From assembly GCA_014084085.1 (NCBI GenBank), contig NPFB01000056.1:120501-184500 (forward strand): 64,000 nucleotides of DNA. The letters are read 5' to 3'. The stretch's first letter is position 1, and each line of letters starts with the position of its first letter. The notes below the pieces were generated by a model. It did not search any database. It was not told the DNA's origin and was given only the letters and a program-made list of their open reading frames with translations. Positions 11,096-22,286 of the stretch are shown piece after piece. Source of the DNA: Hondaea fermentalgiana. Its lineage: Eukaryota > Sar > Bigyra > Thraustochytrida > Thraustochytriidae. Position numbers and translations under genes: made by a program.

Positions 11096-14076
11096 CGCAA
11101 TCAACACAAGCACCAGCAGCAGCAAGCAAGCGAGCACGCCGTGCGGGCTTTCTCTGCTTCCGCAGCCCTACAGCCTGCTTTCCCCGCTTCGGTCCCGGGA
11201 CCTTGCGAAGCCCCCTTGGCCCGATCCCTGCTCGCCTACCTTTCTCTACGTACAATATACCCCTGTATGTAGGCCCGCCTCCCTCCCTCGGCTCATCCGC
11301 TTTCCGCCGTCCCGCAACGCACCAACCAACTGACACTGCGACATTCGGCCCGCCACAAACCGGCACTGCGGCAGACAAACAGCAACAAACATGCGCGAAG
11401 AAGCGCGCGTGCGTGCTGCGTGTAGAGAGGAAGCGCGCGGCGTCTCGAAAAATGCGCCATCACTCACATCACTCACTCACTCACTCACTCACCCACCCCG
11501 CCACGTCAGATCGATCGTTCGCGACGCGGAGCAAGGGCATGGCTGGCATTGGCCGCAGCCTGCGAGCGAGGGAAGGCGGCCAGCCTTCGCGTCTTGCCGC
11601 GTCTCGAGATCGGCCTCTCTTCTACTCTCCTCTCCTCGTAAACGAGTTTCGCCTCGAGCAAATCCGTCTCCCTGGCTGGTTGCCTCGTCGGTTGCTTGCA
11701 GTTGCAGTTGCTTGCTGTTGCTTACATTGTTAGTTCGTTCGTTTTTCGACTGTGATCATCCTTCGTTCCTTCGTTCGTTCGTGTCGTGCCTGTGTATATC
11801 ACACAAAGCCCGCGCGGAGTTCGCAATGTCTCCCGACGCAGCCAGGGCCACCCATTCCTTCGTTTCTCACCGCGGCCCGGCCCGCTTCCCATCCCTCGCT
11901 CGCCCCACTGCACCGGCCAGCGCCCAGCCTGTGAGCGCACGCACGCACGCACGCACCCCAGACGCGACGAGCTTATTGCTGGCCGGCGTGGGGGGAGCTG
12001 GCGAGCGAGACGCAGCGAGATCGGCAGAGGCTTCGTCGCACTCACCTGGGCAACTTGCTTTCTTGCTTTCTTTGCTTTTTCTTTGCTTTTTCTTGCAACT
12101 GCTTGCTTTGTGTTGTGGCTGCTTGTTCGAAGAAATTCAGGTCCAGGGTCAGGTTCCGATCGTATCTTTCCAGAGAGACGTCTTCTTTTTTCCCACGCTT
12201 CGAGCCAACTGCCACCGCTCCCGCCGCCATCACGCACGCACGCACGCTCGCTCGCTCGCTCAAGACTTGCTCTCCCCTCTCCCTCGCCTTCGGCGATGCG
12301 AGCTGCGATACGAACGAAAGCCGTGACGAGACGAGACTAGACTCGAGCTCGCGAACCAAGCCAAGCCAAGTCGAGCCAACACGCAAGCAAAAAGGTCCGG
12401 CTAACTTCGTTTCCGCGCGTACGAGTCTGGCTAGTCGGCCAGCGAGCCAGGTCGAACGCGTTTTTGCTTGCGCTTAAAAAACCTACTCGCTTGCCCGCCC
12501 TCGATCTTCGCTATCCCACCGCTGGCCGCTGCTGCTGTGGCGGCTGTGTGCTGCTACTGCAGCTGCTTGCTTTCGAGTCGGTCCCTGCTCCTCCTGCTTC
12601 CCCCGAACCGCCAAACGAACGCACGCGCGCTCGAACGAACGAAACCTCGACCCGACCGGGGACCGATCGAACGAAACAACGATCGAGCGAGCGAGGGAGC
12701 GCGACGTGTTCGCGCTCCAACTTGGTGAGGTAGGGCGCCCAAGCAGCCGCCAGTGGCCGCTTGCTTCCGCAGACGCGATGCGCCACGGCTGGCTGGCCGC
12801 GGGAGAGGGAGCCAAGCGAGTCGGGTCGAGCCTCGCCTCGCGGGCCCCTCTCTGCAAGCAAGAAAGCATCCAGGCTCCGAAACGAAGCTGCGCTTGCGCC
12901 TGCGCCGCGCGACCAACCCCCGCCGCACGCATTCGAGACTACTAAAATTTGAAACACTTGGACGGCGCGAGGCGGAGCATAGAGCGGGTGCGGATTCCCC
13001 CGCCGCTGCGCGCGCCTTGATCCCTCTGACCCGCTTGCAGCAGCCAGCTGAGTCTTTCCCCGTCTCGTCTCGGCCTCGTCTCGCAGGCCTCACTTCGCTT
13101 CGCACCGCCTCGCGTCGCCGACCATCCACCCGCCTTGGCCGTCGATACCGCAGCGCAGCGCAGCGCAGCGCAGCCCGCTCGCTCGCTCGCTCGGCTTGGC
13201 AGCGCCCGTCTTCCGAAGATCGTGTCTGAATGGCGGGGTACGAAAAAGAAGATTACTCTCGAACGCAGCGCCGACACGACCCGCCACCTCGCAAACCGAC
13301 GCCGCGCGTCCGCTCCAACGAGCGCGTTGCGGACCGAGACCTACGAAGCCAATCGCTGCGAGCCAGTCGCGCCAAGCCTCTGGCTGGCTGGCTGGCCGCG
13401 CAATTCATTCCATCCAGCTCCTTTGGTTTAGCCTTGCTCGCTGGCAGCCTGCAGTGAAACTTTGCAGCAGCAGAGCTGCAGCCACAGTTTGAATGGCAGA
13501 CAGACAGACAGTCAGACAGAGAAGCAGACACAGGAAGCCGGGCTCGCGCCGCTTTCGCCGCAACTCTTGAGACGAGATCCTTCCTTGCCGCTGCCCTCCT
13601 GCCGTGTGCGGGCGCAGCACGGCTCGGACTCCAGGCTCCGCCAGGATCGGGGCGCCGAACGACAGATGGCAAGAGGCCGCAGCGGTTGGTTGACTGACTG
13701 CTGTCGCGGCCGAGCTTTCGCGATGCGAGCGCGCGCGCGTGCGCGCGAGACGGCGATGGCCGCATCGCTGCTTGGTTGAAAGAAGTGAAGGCCTGCGTCG
13801 AGGGCCAAGTGCGTGCTTCGGGGCCAGCATGCATATGCACGCATGCATGCATGGCCCGAATGCGAGCAAGGAAAGACGGAAAAATGAAGGGCCGCGGGAA
13901 CCGCTCCACGGAGACCTGAAGCCTTGGCTTTGCTTCTTTCTCATGGCGATTCATTCCTTCGGGTAACCCAGACATGCGAAAGCAGCCGAGTATCGAACAA
14001 ATTCCTGCCCTCACAGTCAGGCCGGCCACGACTTCAAAGCAACGTCCGCTGACGGCCGGGCGGCGCCGCGCTTGCT

Positions 14077-14260
14077 TCTTCTTTTGTTTCTTCTTCTTTC
14101 TCCGCGAGACTTTCGCTCATTCTTTTCCCACTTTCCTCCTTCATTTACGTTAGCTCCTCTTTTCAAATTCCTTTTCGAAAATGTTCTTTTTTCTTTTCTT
14201 TTCCTTTTTTTATCTTTTCTTTTCTTTTCTTTTCTTTTCTTTTTCTTTTTATTTAATTTA
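14077..14260. repeat. long homopyrimidine tract with (TTTTC)n core
   Basis: Nearly continuous T/C. The core around 14185-14245 is tandem TTTTC. It is the longest such tract in the window. Confidence 0.85.
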
Positions 14261-15222
14261 ATTTCTTATCTGCCTGCTTCCTCCAGCCTCTAGCGGCTGC
14301 CTGCCGTGTCGACATCGTAGCAGCGTCCCCACACCTTCCTAAACCGCCGCCTCGCGAGCCTGTAGGCTGCTGCCGCTGTTGCCGGCCTGGTTTACATCGT
14401 CTGGCATGGCTGCAGCTGCAGCTGCAGCGGGCTGGCGCGAATGCTAACAGCTGCAAATGGCCCTGGCTCTGCGTTCCAATCTCGCGCGCCTCCCCTCCAG
14501 CCTTCCAGCCCTCCAGGCGAGCACTTTCACGTGCTGCCGAAACCACGGCACGGAGCTCAGGTCCGTGCACTGTGCAACCACAACCCTGCCACGATGCAGG
14601 AGCCCCGTAGTAGAGACGGCGCCGCCGTGGCTGCGGGGTCGGGTCCCACAGCCACCATGGCAGCCTGTCGGGGCAGGAAGAGCTCTCTCGCCTCTTCCTT
14701 TTCTCTGTTTGGGCTCTTTCTCCGGGTCCCTCGCTCCGGCCGCGCGCTCCTCTTGCTTTCCCCCAGGCCGCTCGCTGCCTCGCGGCGACCGGTCGCCGGC
14801 AGCTGGCAGGTGCAGGCGGTGCAGGTTGCTCGGTTTACGCTCGTCGCCGGCTCTGCTCCGCAGCTTCCCAGCGCGCTGCAGCACGCACGCACGCACCGGC
14901 ACCGGAGGCGCGGACGGAGCGCGCACGCGCCCTTGGCGTGCAGCCTCTTCCCGCCTGTCTGGATCGAAATTCTCCAGCACCCAAAAAGGAAACAAAGAAG
15001 AAAAGGGAAAAGAAAGGAAAAGGTATTGGGCAAAGAAGGAACAAACTAACCAAAAAAATCAAAGAAATGAAAGAAGCGAGAGACCCAATCGATCGATCAA
15101 TCGATCCATCAGAGGCAACAAGCCTCCAGAGCCGGGCCCCGCTCGAGTCAGCAGGCCACTCACCAAGCCACCCCGAGCAGACCTCGCGCACCCACTTCCA
15201 GCGACCTCGCGCACCCACTCTC

Positions 15223-15270
15223 AGCCAGCCAGCCAGCCAGCCTGACAGCCAGCCAGCCAGCCAGCCAGCC
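15223..15270. repeat. (CCAG)n array preceded by a short direct repeat
   Basis: Tandem CCAG units interrupted once (CCTGA). Just upstream, a 16-17 bp sequence beginning ACCTCGCGCACCCACT occurs twice in tandem (about 15180 and 15204). Confidence 0.85.
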
Positions 15271-16732
15271 GCGTTTCTGTTCACGGAGGAAAGCTCGCTC
15301 CTGGCAGTGGCTGCTGGCCACGCACACCCATCATTCACAGTCGGGCGCGCACACGACCACCGGCAGCGGTGCGAGCCACCACCCACCGCCAGTCAGCCGT
15401 GTCAAGATCATAAAACGAGGGAAATCGGGACATGTCCACATTGGCCCCACTGGTGGACCCCGACGCGACAAAGTTCGCACGGCGCTCGGCGCGAGGCCCG
15501 GCCCCGTGCCTAGCAGCAGCAGCAGCTGTCAGCTCAGCTCAGCTTAGCTCAGCCGGCTTCTGACCGCCGACGCATCGCGCACGCAGTGCAGCAAGCATCA
15601 TGCAGCGGTCAGCTGCTCCGGCCGCCCAAGCAGCCAGCATCCCATTTCAGAGCCGCCCGCCGCCGAACGGGCGAGGTCCAACCTGCCGCCTTCGTTTCTT
15701 TCTTTCCTTCTTTCCATTTCTTTCTTTCCTTCTGGCTAGTTCTTGCTGGCCCCGCCTCCGGAGCCGCCAACAACAACCAACTTGCTAACTGCCGCGACTG
15801 ACGCGGACTGACTGACCGACTAACTGACCCTGGCTCCTCCTCCCTCGTTGGCGGCTGCGTTTGCGTTTGGCTTCTTCTTTTCTTCGATCTTTGATCAGCG
15901 GCGCCCAAGCTAGCGCACCAGGACCATCAGCCTGGGCTGATGGATCGTCGATATCACGAGGACGAAGGAGCGGCCGGACGACCTGGCTGGAGCGAGAGTC
16001 CGGAAGGAAGCAAGATCCGCGATGGCGCAGCGATGCGCAGCAGCCATGCAACGAGGAGGACGACGATGGCGATCGAGGCCTCGCTCTGTTTACTTCGAGC
16101 GATTTGGTCCAGCGAGGTCCGAACCACTCGCAGTGGTCGCATTGGTTGTCGCGTCAGCATCATCGCGGCGCCGACGCTTCGTGCTCTCGAACCTCGTCGC
16201 GAGGGAGGGTGGGAGAGCGCGTGCGTCTGAGCTCCGCGTTCTAATGGCAGGGGGTGTGCACCGCCGCAATCGGTGGGTTCACGCGCCGCGATCGCGCGAG
16301 GCGAGGCGAGGCTTCGCTTCTCTCCTCGCGCCGCGACGCCGGCAGGGCCCCACCCAGCCCTCGTGCGGAGGCAGGGCCCCGTCTGTGCTGCAGGCGCAAG
16401 TCGTCCCGCTGCGCCTGCGACGTGGCGGCCGGGCCCTGCCTCTCGCACGTGCGACGGGCCGGGACGAGCTGCGACGAGGCGGCCGCCACCCATCAGCGAC
16501 TCGGCGGGAGCCCGAGGACCGCGCTTCCTCCGCCCGACACCGCCGCCGTGGCAGGCAGGCCTTCGCACAGCGCGGGTCGCATTCGCGCCTCGTGTCGCGC
16601 GCTCGAGCGAGCCGCGGCCGGAACCGGAGCCATCGCCGGGCCGGGGCCGGAGCCGGAGCCAGAGCCAGGTCTCGTCGCTGCGCAGGCAAGCGAGCAAGCC
16701 TTGCTTGCCTCGCCTTTTTACTGTTAGTCCTC

Positions 16733-16778
16733 TTGCCTTGCCTCGCCTTGCCTTGCCTTGCCTTGCCTTGCCTTGCCT
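16733..16778. repeat. (CCTTG)n pentanucleotide array
   Basis: About eight tandem CCTTG units with one CCTCG variant. A related CAAGA-type array lies at 22221-22286. Confidence 0.9.
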
Positions 16779-17767
16779 GCCTCGCCCAAGCAGAGGCGCC
16801 TTGTGTGCATATGTATACAGAGTGCCGTCCAGCCGTGCCAACGCGCGAGGAAGCTGCCGCAGCAACGTGAAGAAGAAGCTCGTCCGGGCCGGCCGGCGTG
16901 GCCGCGCGAAAAATGCTGCGCGGAGAAAGCTCGCTGGGTACGACAGCGAGCCAGCCTGCGAGGGCGGGCGCTCCAGGCTCGTGCGCGGCGGCGGACCCTC
17001 CCTCCCCTCAGGAGAGGAATGCAATGAAAAGAAAAGAAAAAATACCAAAGTCTGCTTGCCATCATGATGATTACTTTCTTTCTTCGTTTGCTTCATTTCG
17101 GTTCGACCGCGAGGGCAAAAGCTGCGTGGCTATAGCGCAACGGACGCGGCTAGGCAGGTGTGGCGGCCGCTCGCCGGTCGCCATCGGTCGGTGAGGCAGA
17201 TAAAGAAAAAGCTCTTCGGGGCCAGCTACGCCGCCGCTGTAGCGCTCCAGGAAAAAGAAAATTACCTTTCTTCTTCTCCCCCACTGTCAGACTTTCGACA
17301 GAATGCACATGCGCAGCTGCAGCAGTGGTGTGGCAGCTCGCTGGCGCTTTCAAGATCTCCTGCAGCCACCACTGTTAGTTGCAGCTGGCTGCAGCACCGC
17401 GGACGCGGGTGGTAGACCAACACTGAACGGGAAAGGCTTTCCGCGCCGTCTGGGGCGCGTCATGCACGATCTTGGACAAAGCCTGCACCTCTGGGAGCTG
17501 CCAACTCAGCTGCACGCAGCGACCGTGCGACGACTACCAAAGTTTTGAAAGAAAAGGAAAAAGAAAGGAAAAAAGGGCCCCGAGATGGCTTCAAGTTGCT
17601 CGACTCACACAGCTCAGCTCGCCTGGTCGAACGAAGGACGCATAAAAGAAAACAACTTCTTCTTCTTTTTTCTTCTTTCGGCGATGCTGCTACCCCTTCG
17701 TCGCGTCTTGGACGTCGCGTCTTGGAGTGAGCATCACCAACAGCAAATGCATGCAACCAACGGACGA

Positions 17768-17792
17768 GCGGACGGACGGACGGACGGACGGC
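17768..17792. repeat. (GGAC)n microsatellite
   Basis: Six GGAC units, about 370 bp upstream of the chosen IQ-protein start. Confidence 0.85.
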
Positions 17793-18159
17793 CGCGTTCT
17801 AGGCATCCTGGTCATTGCATCTTCTTGACGCGAAGCTGCCGCTGCAGCAGCAGCTGCTGCCTGCAGCTGCGTACCATGACCTCCACACGAGCTCCGCTTC
17901 GTCCGCCCCGGCAGCTCAGCTCCCAAACCACAGCCAACGCCAAACGCCGAGAGCTTCGACGACGAAGAACGCGCGCTTTTTGTTGCTGCTTGATGGCTCC
18001 AAACGCTCGCTCGTCGCACAGCGCACACACCATGGGTCGTAAATGTGGTTGCGAGAACGAGAACACACGAGGGAGCCCTTCGCGCTCCAAGACAGCCTTG
18101 GACTGCTGCTGTCGTGGCCAGAAAAGGGTTCGCTGCGCGCGCGCACGCACGCGCGGGCC

Positions 18160-21100
18160 ATGCTGCCCGACGTCCGCTCGACGCGCGCCAACGCGAGCCG
18201 CAAGAGGCAGCGCCCGCTTCTCGAAGTCAAGACTCTCACGTCCAAGCGACGACAGCACCCATCCAGCAACAACATTCACAACTTTGACCCAGCGCTAGCG
18301 CGACGCACGGGGCGCTCCGTGGCTGTTCTCGAGCGGACGGGACACACGCAAGGATGGCTCCTCGTCGACCCAGACAACGCCAATGACTGGTTCCCGGCCT
18401 GGGTGAGCTTTGACCCGCACGTGCCTCTGCTTCTCGTGCAGCTCGGACACCGACACAGAGTTCATGACGGCAGTCTCTTGACGCTCGAAATCGATCGCGC
18501 ATATGCCCACGTCGTCATGACAAGCTCCAACGCTGCAACTGCATCTTCCTTTGCAAATACCGCGCAACAAGGTCTGTCCGCTTTTCGCGTCAAGGTGCGT
18601 GAAAATATTATTGTATGCTTTGCCGCGACGCAAGAGCATGTCGCGCAAATCTGGGTCACAGCACTACGCAATGCAATCGCACAAAGGACCAATCCTCCAC
18701 CCCAAATTGATTTTGAACCGCCAAGATGGCACGCCAGACCGGCCACGCCTCTCAAAGATATCTGCAAGCATTTCTTTTACGAATATATGCAGAACCCTGG
18801 TAATGGGTCACAAGCGCGCCAAGACCCCGTCCTCACCTCTGCCATGCGAGCATGCGACCTCGCCATCGCCTGGGACAGCTCCCTACAAACCTGGTACGCC
18901 ACAAATCGACGGGATCCACAGCATGCAGTGCCTCTCATACAAGCTCTAGCACGCGGCTTTCTAGCACGCAGACAAGTCTTACGAATTCGCATGCGTCGTG
19001 CAGAAATACGTCGCCAACGTGTTATTGCGCGCGCCCGAGACCCTCATGACGACTTTCCACACATCAAGCGAGTGCTCACGTTTGCTCCAAGGCACGCGAA
19101 CAAGGCCGCCACCAAGCTTCAGGCGCTTCGCCGCAGGTATTTGGAAAGGTTTCCTTACCTTGCCTTGCGAAACGGCCTCATTGCGTTTCAACAGCGCTGG
19201 CGCAACCGCTCCCTTGCGCGTCACACGGCAGCTCTCAAAATACAGATCATGCTGCGTGGACAGTGGGCGCGCGAGGTCTTTCTCGCACGAAAGTTTGTTC
19301 GTGAGCGCGCAATACATTGCGCAGCCAGCGCTCTCGTCGCCGACGCCACATCCAGAGCCTTGCATTCCGCAGCTCGACGTTCACAAGCTGCAAATACCAT
19401 ACAGACGCAATTTCGCCGCATTCACACGCACCGTACGTTCTCGCGCATTCAAGCGCGTTGTCGCGGCGTTCTTGCCCGTAGACACATTGCCAGAAAACAT
19501 ACTGCCGCGATACGCATCCAGACCTGCTGGCGCCGTCACCTTGCGCGCGTTACGTACCGCCTGCGTCTGGTTCGTTATCGTCTTGCACGAGACCACGCGC
19601 TCGCATACTTGGCGCGCAAGCAATTTCGAAGCAGTCAAAGGGCCTCGACCATGATCGCCACCCGATTTCGCACCATGCTTGCCGCTCGGGAACACAAACG
19701 CAAGCGCTGGGCTGCTACGCTTCTGCAACGCATCGTTCGCATATGGATGCACGTACGCAAGTGGCGAGCCCACCTTCGAGCGCTGGCGATTACGCAAAAG
19801 ATCGCACGCGGATGGCTCGTCAGACATCACCACCGTCGATCCACGCAAGCTGCCATTGCTCTTCAAGCCTTTGCAAGGTCCTTTACGATCGCAAAGCCCG
19901 CTCTCCAACGCAAGCGTCGTGCAGCGACAATTTTGAGCAAACACACCCGCGCTCGTCTTGCGCGTCGCGCCTTGCATCGTCATATTGCAGCCCGAGCCAT
20001 TCAGACGCGTTGGCGAGCCTGTCATGCGCGTCAACGATTCAGGTCCATTTGGAATACAGTACGAGCAGGTCTTGTCTCGTTACAAGCTGTGATTCGCGGG
20101 GCGCAAGAACGCACGACTCGCTGTCGCCTTGCTGCAGACAATCTCGAGGCCACTTCGTTTTGCAGCAAAAATCTTGAGCCGCCCATTACAATGGAAAAGA
20201 CGCTTGCGCTTCTCAATCTCGGGGCTGCATGCGGTCGTATCCATGCCACCCGCTCACTCGAAAAGAGCTCGGTCAAGGCTTCGCACCGTCGAGGTCTCGT
20301 CCTTGTCCTTTGCGCACAAGAGACGGCCCGCATGCACGAGGCCCTCGCGCACATGCGTTGGCTCCAGCGCGCCATTGCCAACATTCAATGGCGCCTTCCT
20401 GCGCATGGGCCTCGCCTCATTGTCGGTGTCGCCGCGCTACAATCTCTCGTGGACGCCCAAATGATGCTTGGTGACACTTCGTTGGCCGCTGGACTCACGA
20501 CGCCCATTCAGCATACACGAGCGTACATCATGTCCACTCTTTTGGGCGAATCACAGAGCGACTGCACCTGGCAAACTCATGACAATGACTCTGTGTCTCG
20601 CCAGTTTCAAGACACGCAAAATCCCGACAAAGAACTTTTGCCCCGCGTTCAAAGCGCGCAGCAGCGACTTGAGGACCTGTACACCAAAACGACCCGAGAC
20701 ATTGCGGAAATGCTTGTTGACCTCGATGCGGCCACCATTGACGCCGAGCGACATGGCGATCTTCTCGTCGACGACATTGATCGCGCCGAGCGCAAAATGG
20801 CACATGCTCGCGCTGACGCTCGGCCCGCAAGTCTCGCAGCCTTTGCGGCGATGCAACGACTCGATCGAGCCGCACGTCACCGTCTCCCCTGTGTCGTTGA
20901 CGATGTGCGAGTCGAATTTGCAAACGCTCGACGCGATCGCTGCAGCATTGAGGAAAAGATAGCATCCTTGCCTTTCGAGGCCGCCACGGATTTGCGCGAT
21001 CTGTTTCAAAGAGTCAAGGCGCGCCTCGAAAAGCGATTTGCCGAGGTCGAGCATCTTCGTGATGCCATGCATGCAGCTTCTGCGTGGATTCCGCTCCTTC

Positions 21101-22158
21101 TCGAGTTTGCCGTCGTCGAAATGATGACGCCCCTTCAGCTTTTTACGACGCACGTGCAGCATCTCGTTGCCGCTCAAGAGCAGGACCAAGTCGCGCGAGA
21201 ACGGCTCTCTCGCGTTCGTGCAGCAGCCTGTCTCGTTTGCAAGTGTGCTGGGGACACCTGTCATCACGTGCAAAACTTTCGTGTTCAGTATCACGCAGCG
21301 CGTGCTGCACTCGAGCAAGCTTTCGTTAACCTCGCATCGGCCGCGCCCTCTTTAACTGGGGTCGACTTTTGCAATTTGATCCTCGACAATCTTGTCAACT
21401 ACCTGAATCTCGTACGCGAGCCCATGCAAATGTGGCGCCAAGAGACTGCGAGTCTTTTTACGTCGCAGCTCGCGGACCGTCAGCAGATTCGTCAAGCTTT
21501 TTCAGATCGCGCTCAAGATCTCCGAGAAAGAGCGTCTCATCTCGTGGCAGTCGAGGAGCGCGCAAAGAATGCCTTGCGTAGCGCAGAGGCCGATCCGCGC
21601 AACTTTTGGTGGTCACACGTGCTTGGCCAACGCGTGATTCCCAGTTTTCTCGCCAAAGAGCGCGCTCGCGTCGCAAGTCTCATCATTCGCGATGATCCCG
21701 TACCCGAAGATGCAAGAGGTGAAATCGACAACAGCAGCTTCGCCTCTGACAGCTCTTCGGACGAAACGATGTCTACATGTTCTTGCTCGTCATGCGAGCG
21801 CGAGCGCGAGCACGTCGCGCCGGCTGAAAATGGCTTGTTCGAGGAGCTTTTAGCAGAGCGTTTGCGAAAAAGTGACCAAGCCGAGGTCGAGGCGGCCAAA
21901 GCGGCCGCCGCCAGGTCCCAGCAGCGGCAAGAGCGACGCAGCAGCACTTTTCTTCTTCACGCGGCCCGTGCGACACTCTTTCCTCGTGCGCAGCAGGCCC
22001 GTCTGCAGGATCGCGCGGCGGTGACGCTGCAGTGTGCGCTTCGCACTTGGCTAGCCCGCCGCGAGCACCGCCGACTTCGCGACGTCATGCTCGAGCGCGC
22101 TCGCATCGTGCTTGCCGCCCTTCGCATCCAGCGCATGTGCCGCCGCTGGCTCCGCTAG
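18160..22158 (+). CDS. giant PH-like / IQ-repeat protein
   Basis: The protein has 1332 residues from the ATG at 18160. An in-frame ATG at 18043 adds only Arg-rich sequence like the preceding desert, so I prefer the later start. Residues about 64-175 look like a PH-type fold, with beta strands ending in a C-terminal helix containing IWVTALRNAIAQ. From about residue 250 to 700 there are many consensus IQ-type motifs (for example LIQALARGFLARR, AATKLQALRRRYLER, AAIRIQTCWRRHLAR, AIALQAFARSF, AARAIQTRWRACHAR), and two more close the protein (AVTLQCALRTWLARREHRR and ALRIQRMCRRWLR). The middle is helical and probably coiled coil, with an acidic Ser-rich segment (SSFASDSSSDETMSTCSCSS). IQ motifs bind calmodulin or centrin-like light chains, so the inferred role is a calmodulin-binding scaffold on the cytoskeleton, cilium or cortex. 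No myosin motor is present. Confidence 0.82.
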   Translation: MLPDVRSTRANASRKRQRPLLEVKTLTSKRRQHPSSNNIHNFDPALARRTGRSVAVLERTGHTQGWLLVDPDNANDWFPAWVSFDPHVPLLLVQLGHRHRVHDGSLLTLEIDRAYAHVVMTSSNAATASSFANTAQQGLSAFRVKVRENIIVCFAATQEHVAQIWVTALRNAIAQRTNPPPQIDFEPPRWHARPATPLKDICKHFFYEYMQNPGNGSQARQDPVLTSAMRACDLAIAWDSSLQTWYATNRRDPQHAVPLIQALARGFLARRQVLRIRMRRAEIRRQRVIARARDPHDDFPHIKRVLTFAPRHANKAATKLQALRRRYLERFPYLALRNGLIAFQQRWRNRSLARHTAALKIQIMLRGQWAREVFLARKFVRERAIHCAASALVADATSRALHSAARRSQAANTIQTQFRRIHTHRTFSRIQARCRGVLARRHIARKHTAAIRIQTCWRRHLARVTYRLRLVRYRLARDHALAYLARKQFRSSQRASTMIATRFRTMLAAREHKRKRWAATLLQRIVRIWMHVRKWRAHLRALAITQKIARGWLVRHHHRRSTQAAIALQAFARSFTIAKPALQRKRRAATILSKHTRARLARRALHRHIAARAIQTRWRACHARQRFRSIWNTVRAGLVSLQAVIRGAQERTTRCRLAADNLEATSFCSKNLEPPITMEKTLALLNLGAACGRIHATRSLEKSSVKASHRRGLVLVLCAQETARMHEALAHMRWLQRAIANIQWRLPAHGPRLIVGVAALQSLVDAQMMLGDTSLAAGLTTPIQHTRAYIMSTLLGESQSDCTWQTHDNDSVSRQFQDTQNPDKELLPRVQSAQQRLEDLYTKTTRDIAEMLVDLDAATIDAERHGDLLVDDIDRAERKMAHARADARPASLAAFAAMQRLDRAARHRLPCVVDDVRVEFANARRDRCSIEEKIASLPFEAATDLRDLFQRVKARLEKRFAEVEHLRDAMHAASAWIPLLLEFAVVEMMTPLQLFTTHVQHLVAAQEQDQVARERLSRVRAAACLVCKCAGDTCHHVQNFRVQYHAARAALEQAFVNLASAAPSLTGVDFCNLILDNLVNYLNLVREPMQMWRQETASLFTSQLADRQQIRQAFSDRAQDLRERASHLVAVEERAKNALRSAEADPRNFWWSHVLGQRVIPSFLAKERARVASLIIRDDPVPEDARGEIDNSSFASDSSSDETMSTCSCSSCEREREHVAPAENGLFEELLAERLRKSDQAEVEAAKAAAARSQQRQERRSSTFLLHAARATLFPRAQQARLQDRAAVTLQCALRTWLARREHRRLRDVMLERARIVLAALRIQRMCRRWLR

Positions 22159-22220
22159 AAACATTAGAAAGAACACGAGTCGCCGCTCTCCGTGCGTCCG
22201 GCGTCCGTGCGAGCGCCATG

Positions 22221-22286
22221 GCAAGGCAACGCAAGGCAAGACAAGACAAGACAAGACAAGACAAGACAAGGCAACGCAAGGCAAGA
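22221..22286. repeat. (ACAAG)n / (GCAAG)n array
   Basis: Six or seven perfect ACAAG units flanked by GCAAG and GCAAC variants, immediately after the IQ gene. Confidence 0.9.

Larger units (their letters stand above)
3995..18159. other. 14-kb ORF desert rich in microsatellites and oriented pyrimidine/purine tracts
   Basis: This lies between two divergently oriented genes. Open frames of 60-380 codons occur on both strands, but all are Arg/Ala/Ser/Cys-rich low-complexity translations of GC-rich simple sequence. None shows a domain, and opposite frames are equally open. The sequence is a patchwork of tetranucleotide arrays (CTTG/CAAG, CTCG, CCAG, CACG and ACTC families) and long T/C or A/G tracts. 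The same textures, in shorter form, lie immediately upstream of the real genes here, so this may be several promoter or 5'-UTR-like modules or non-coding transcripts. No tRNA, rRNA or transposase was found. Confidence 0.6.

Noticed and set aside
15954..17096. 380-codon minus-strand frame
   Set aside because: Arg/Gly/Ala-rich, produced by GC-rich simple sequence. No motif or plausible start context.
17125..17165. Second tRNA-like D-arm (GGCTATAGCGCAACGG)
   Set aside because: No anticodon arm, T arm or acceptor pairing follows.
3995..18159. Centromere or telomere
   Set aside because: No telomeric repeat, no satellite monomer and no retroelement cluster. GC-rich, promoter-like texture gives no positive evidence for a centromere.
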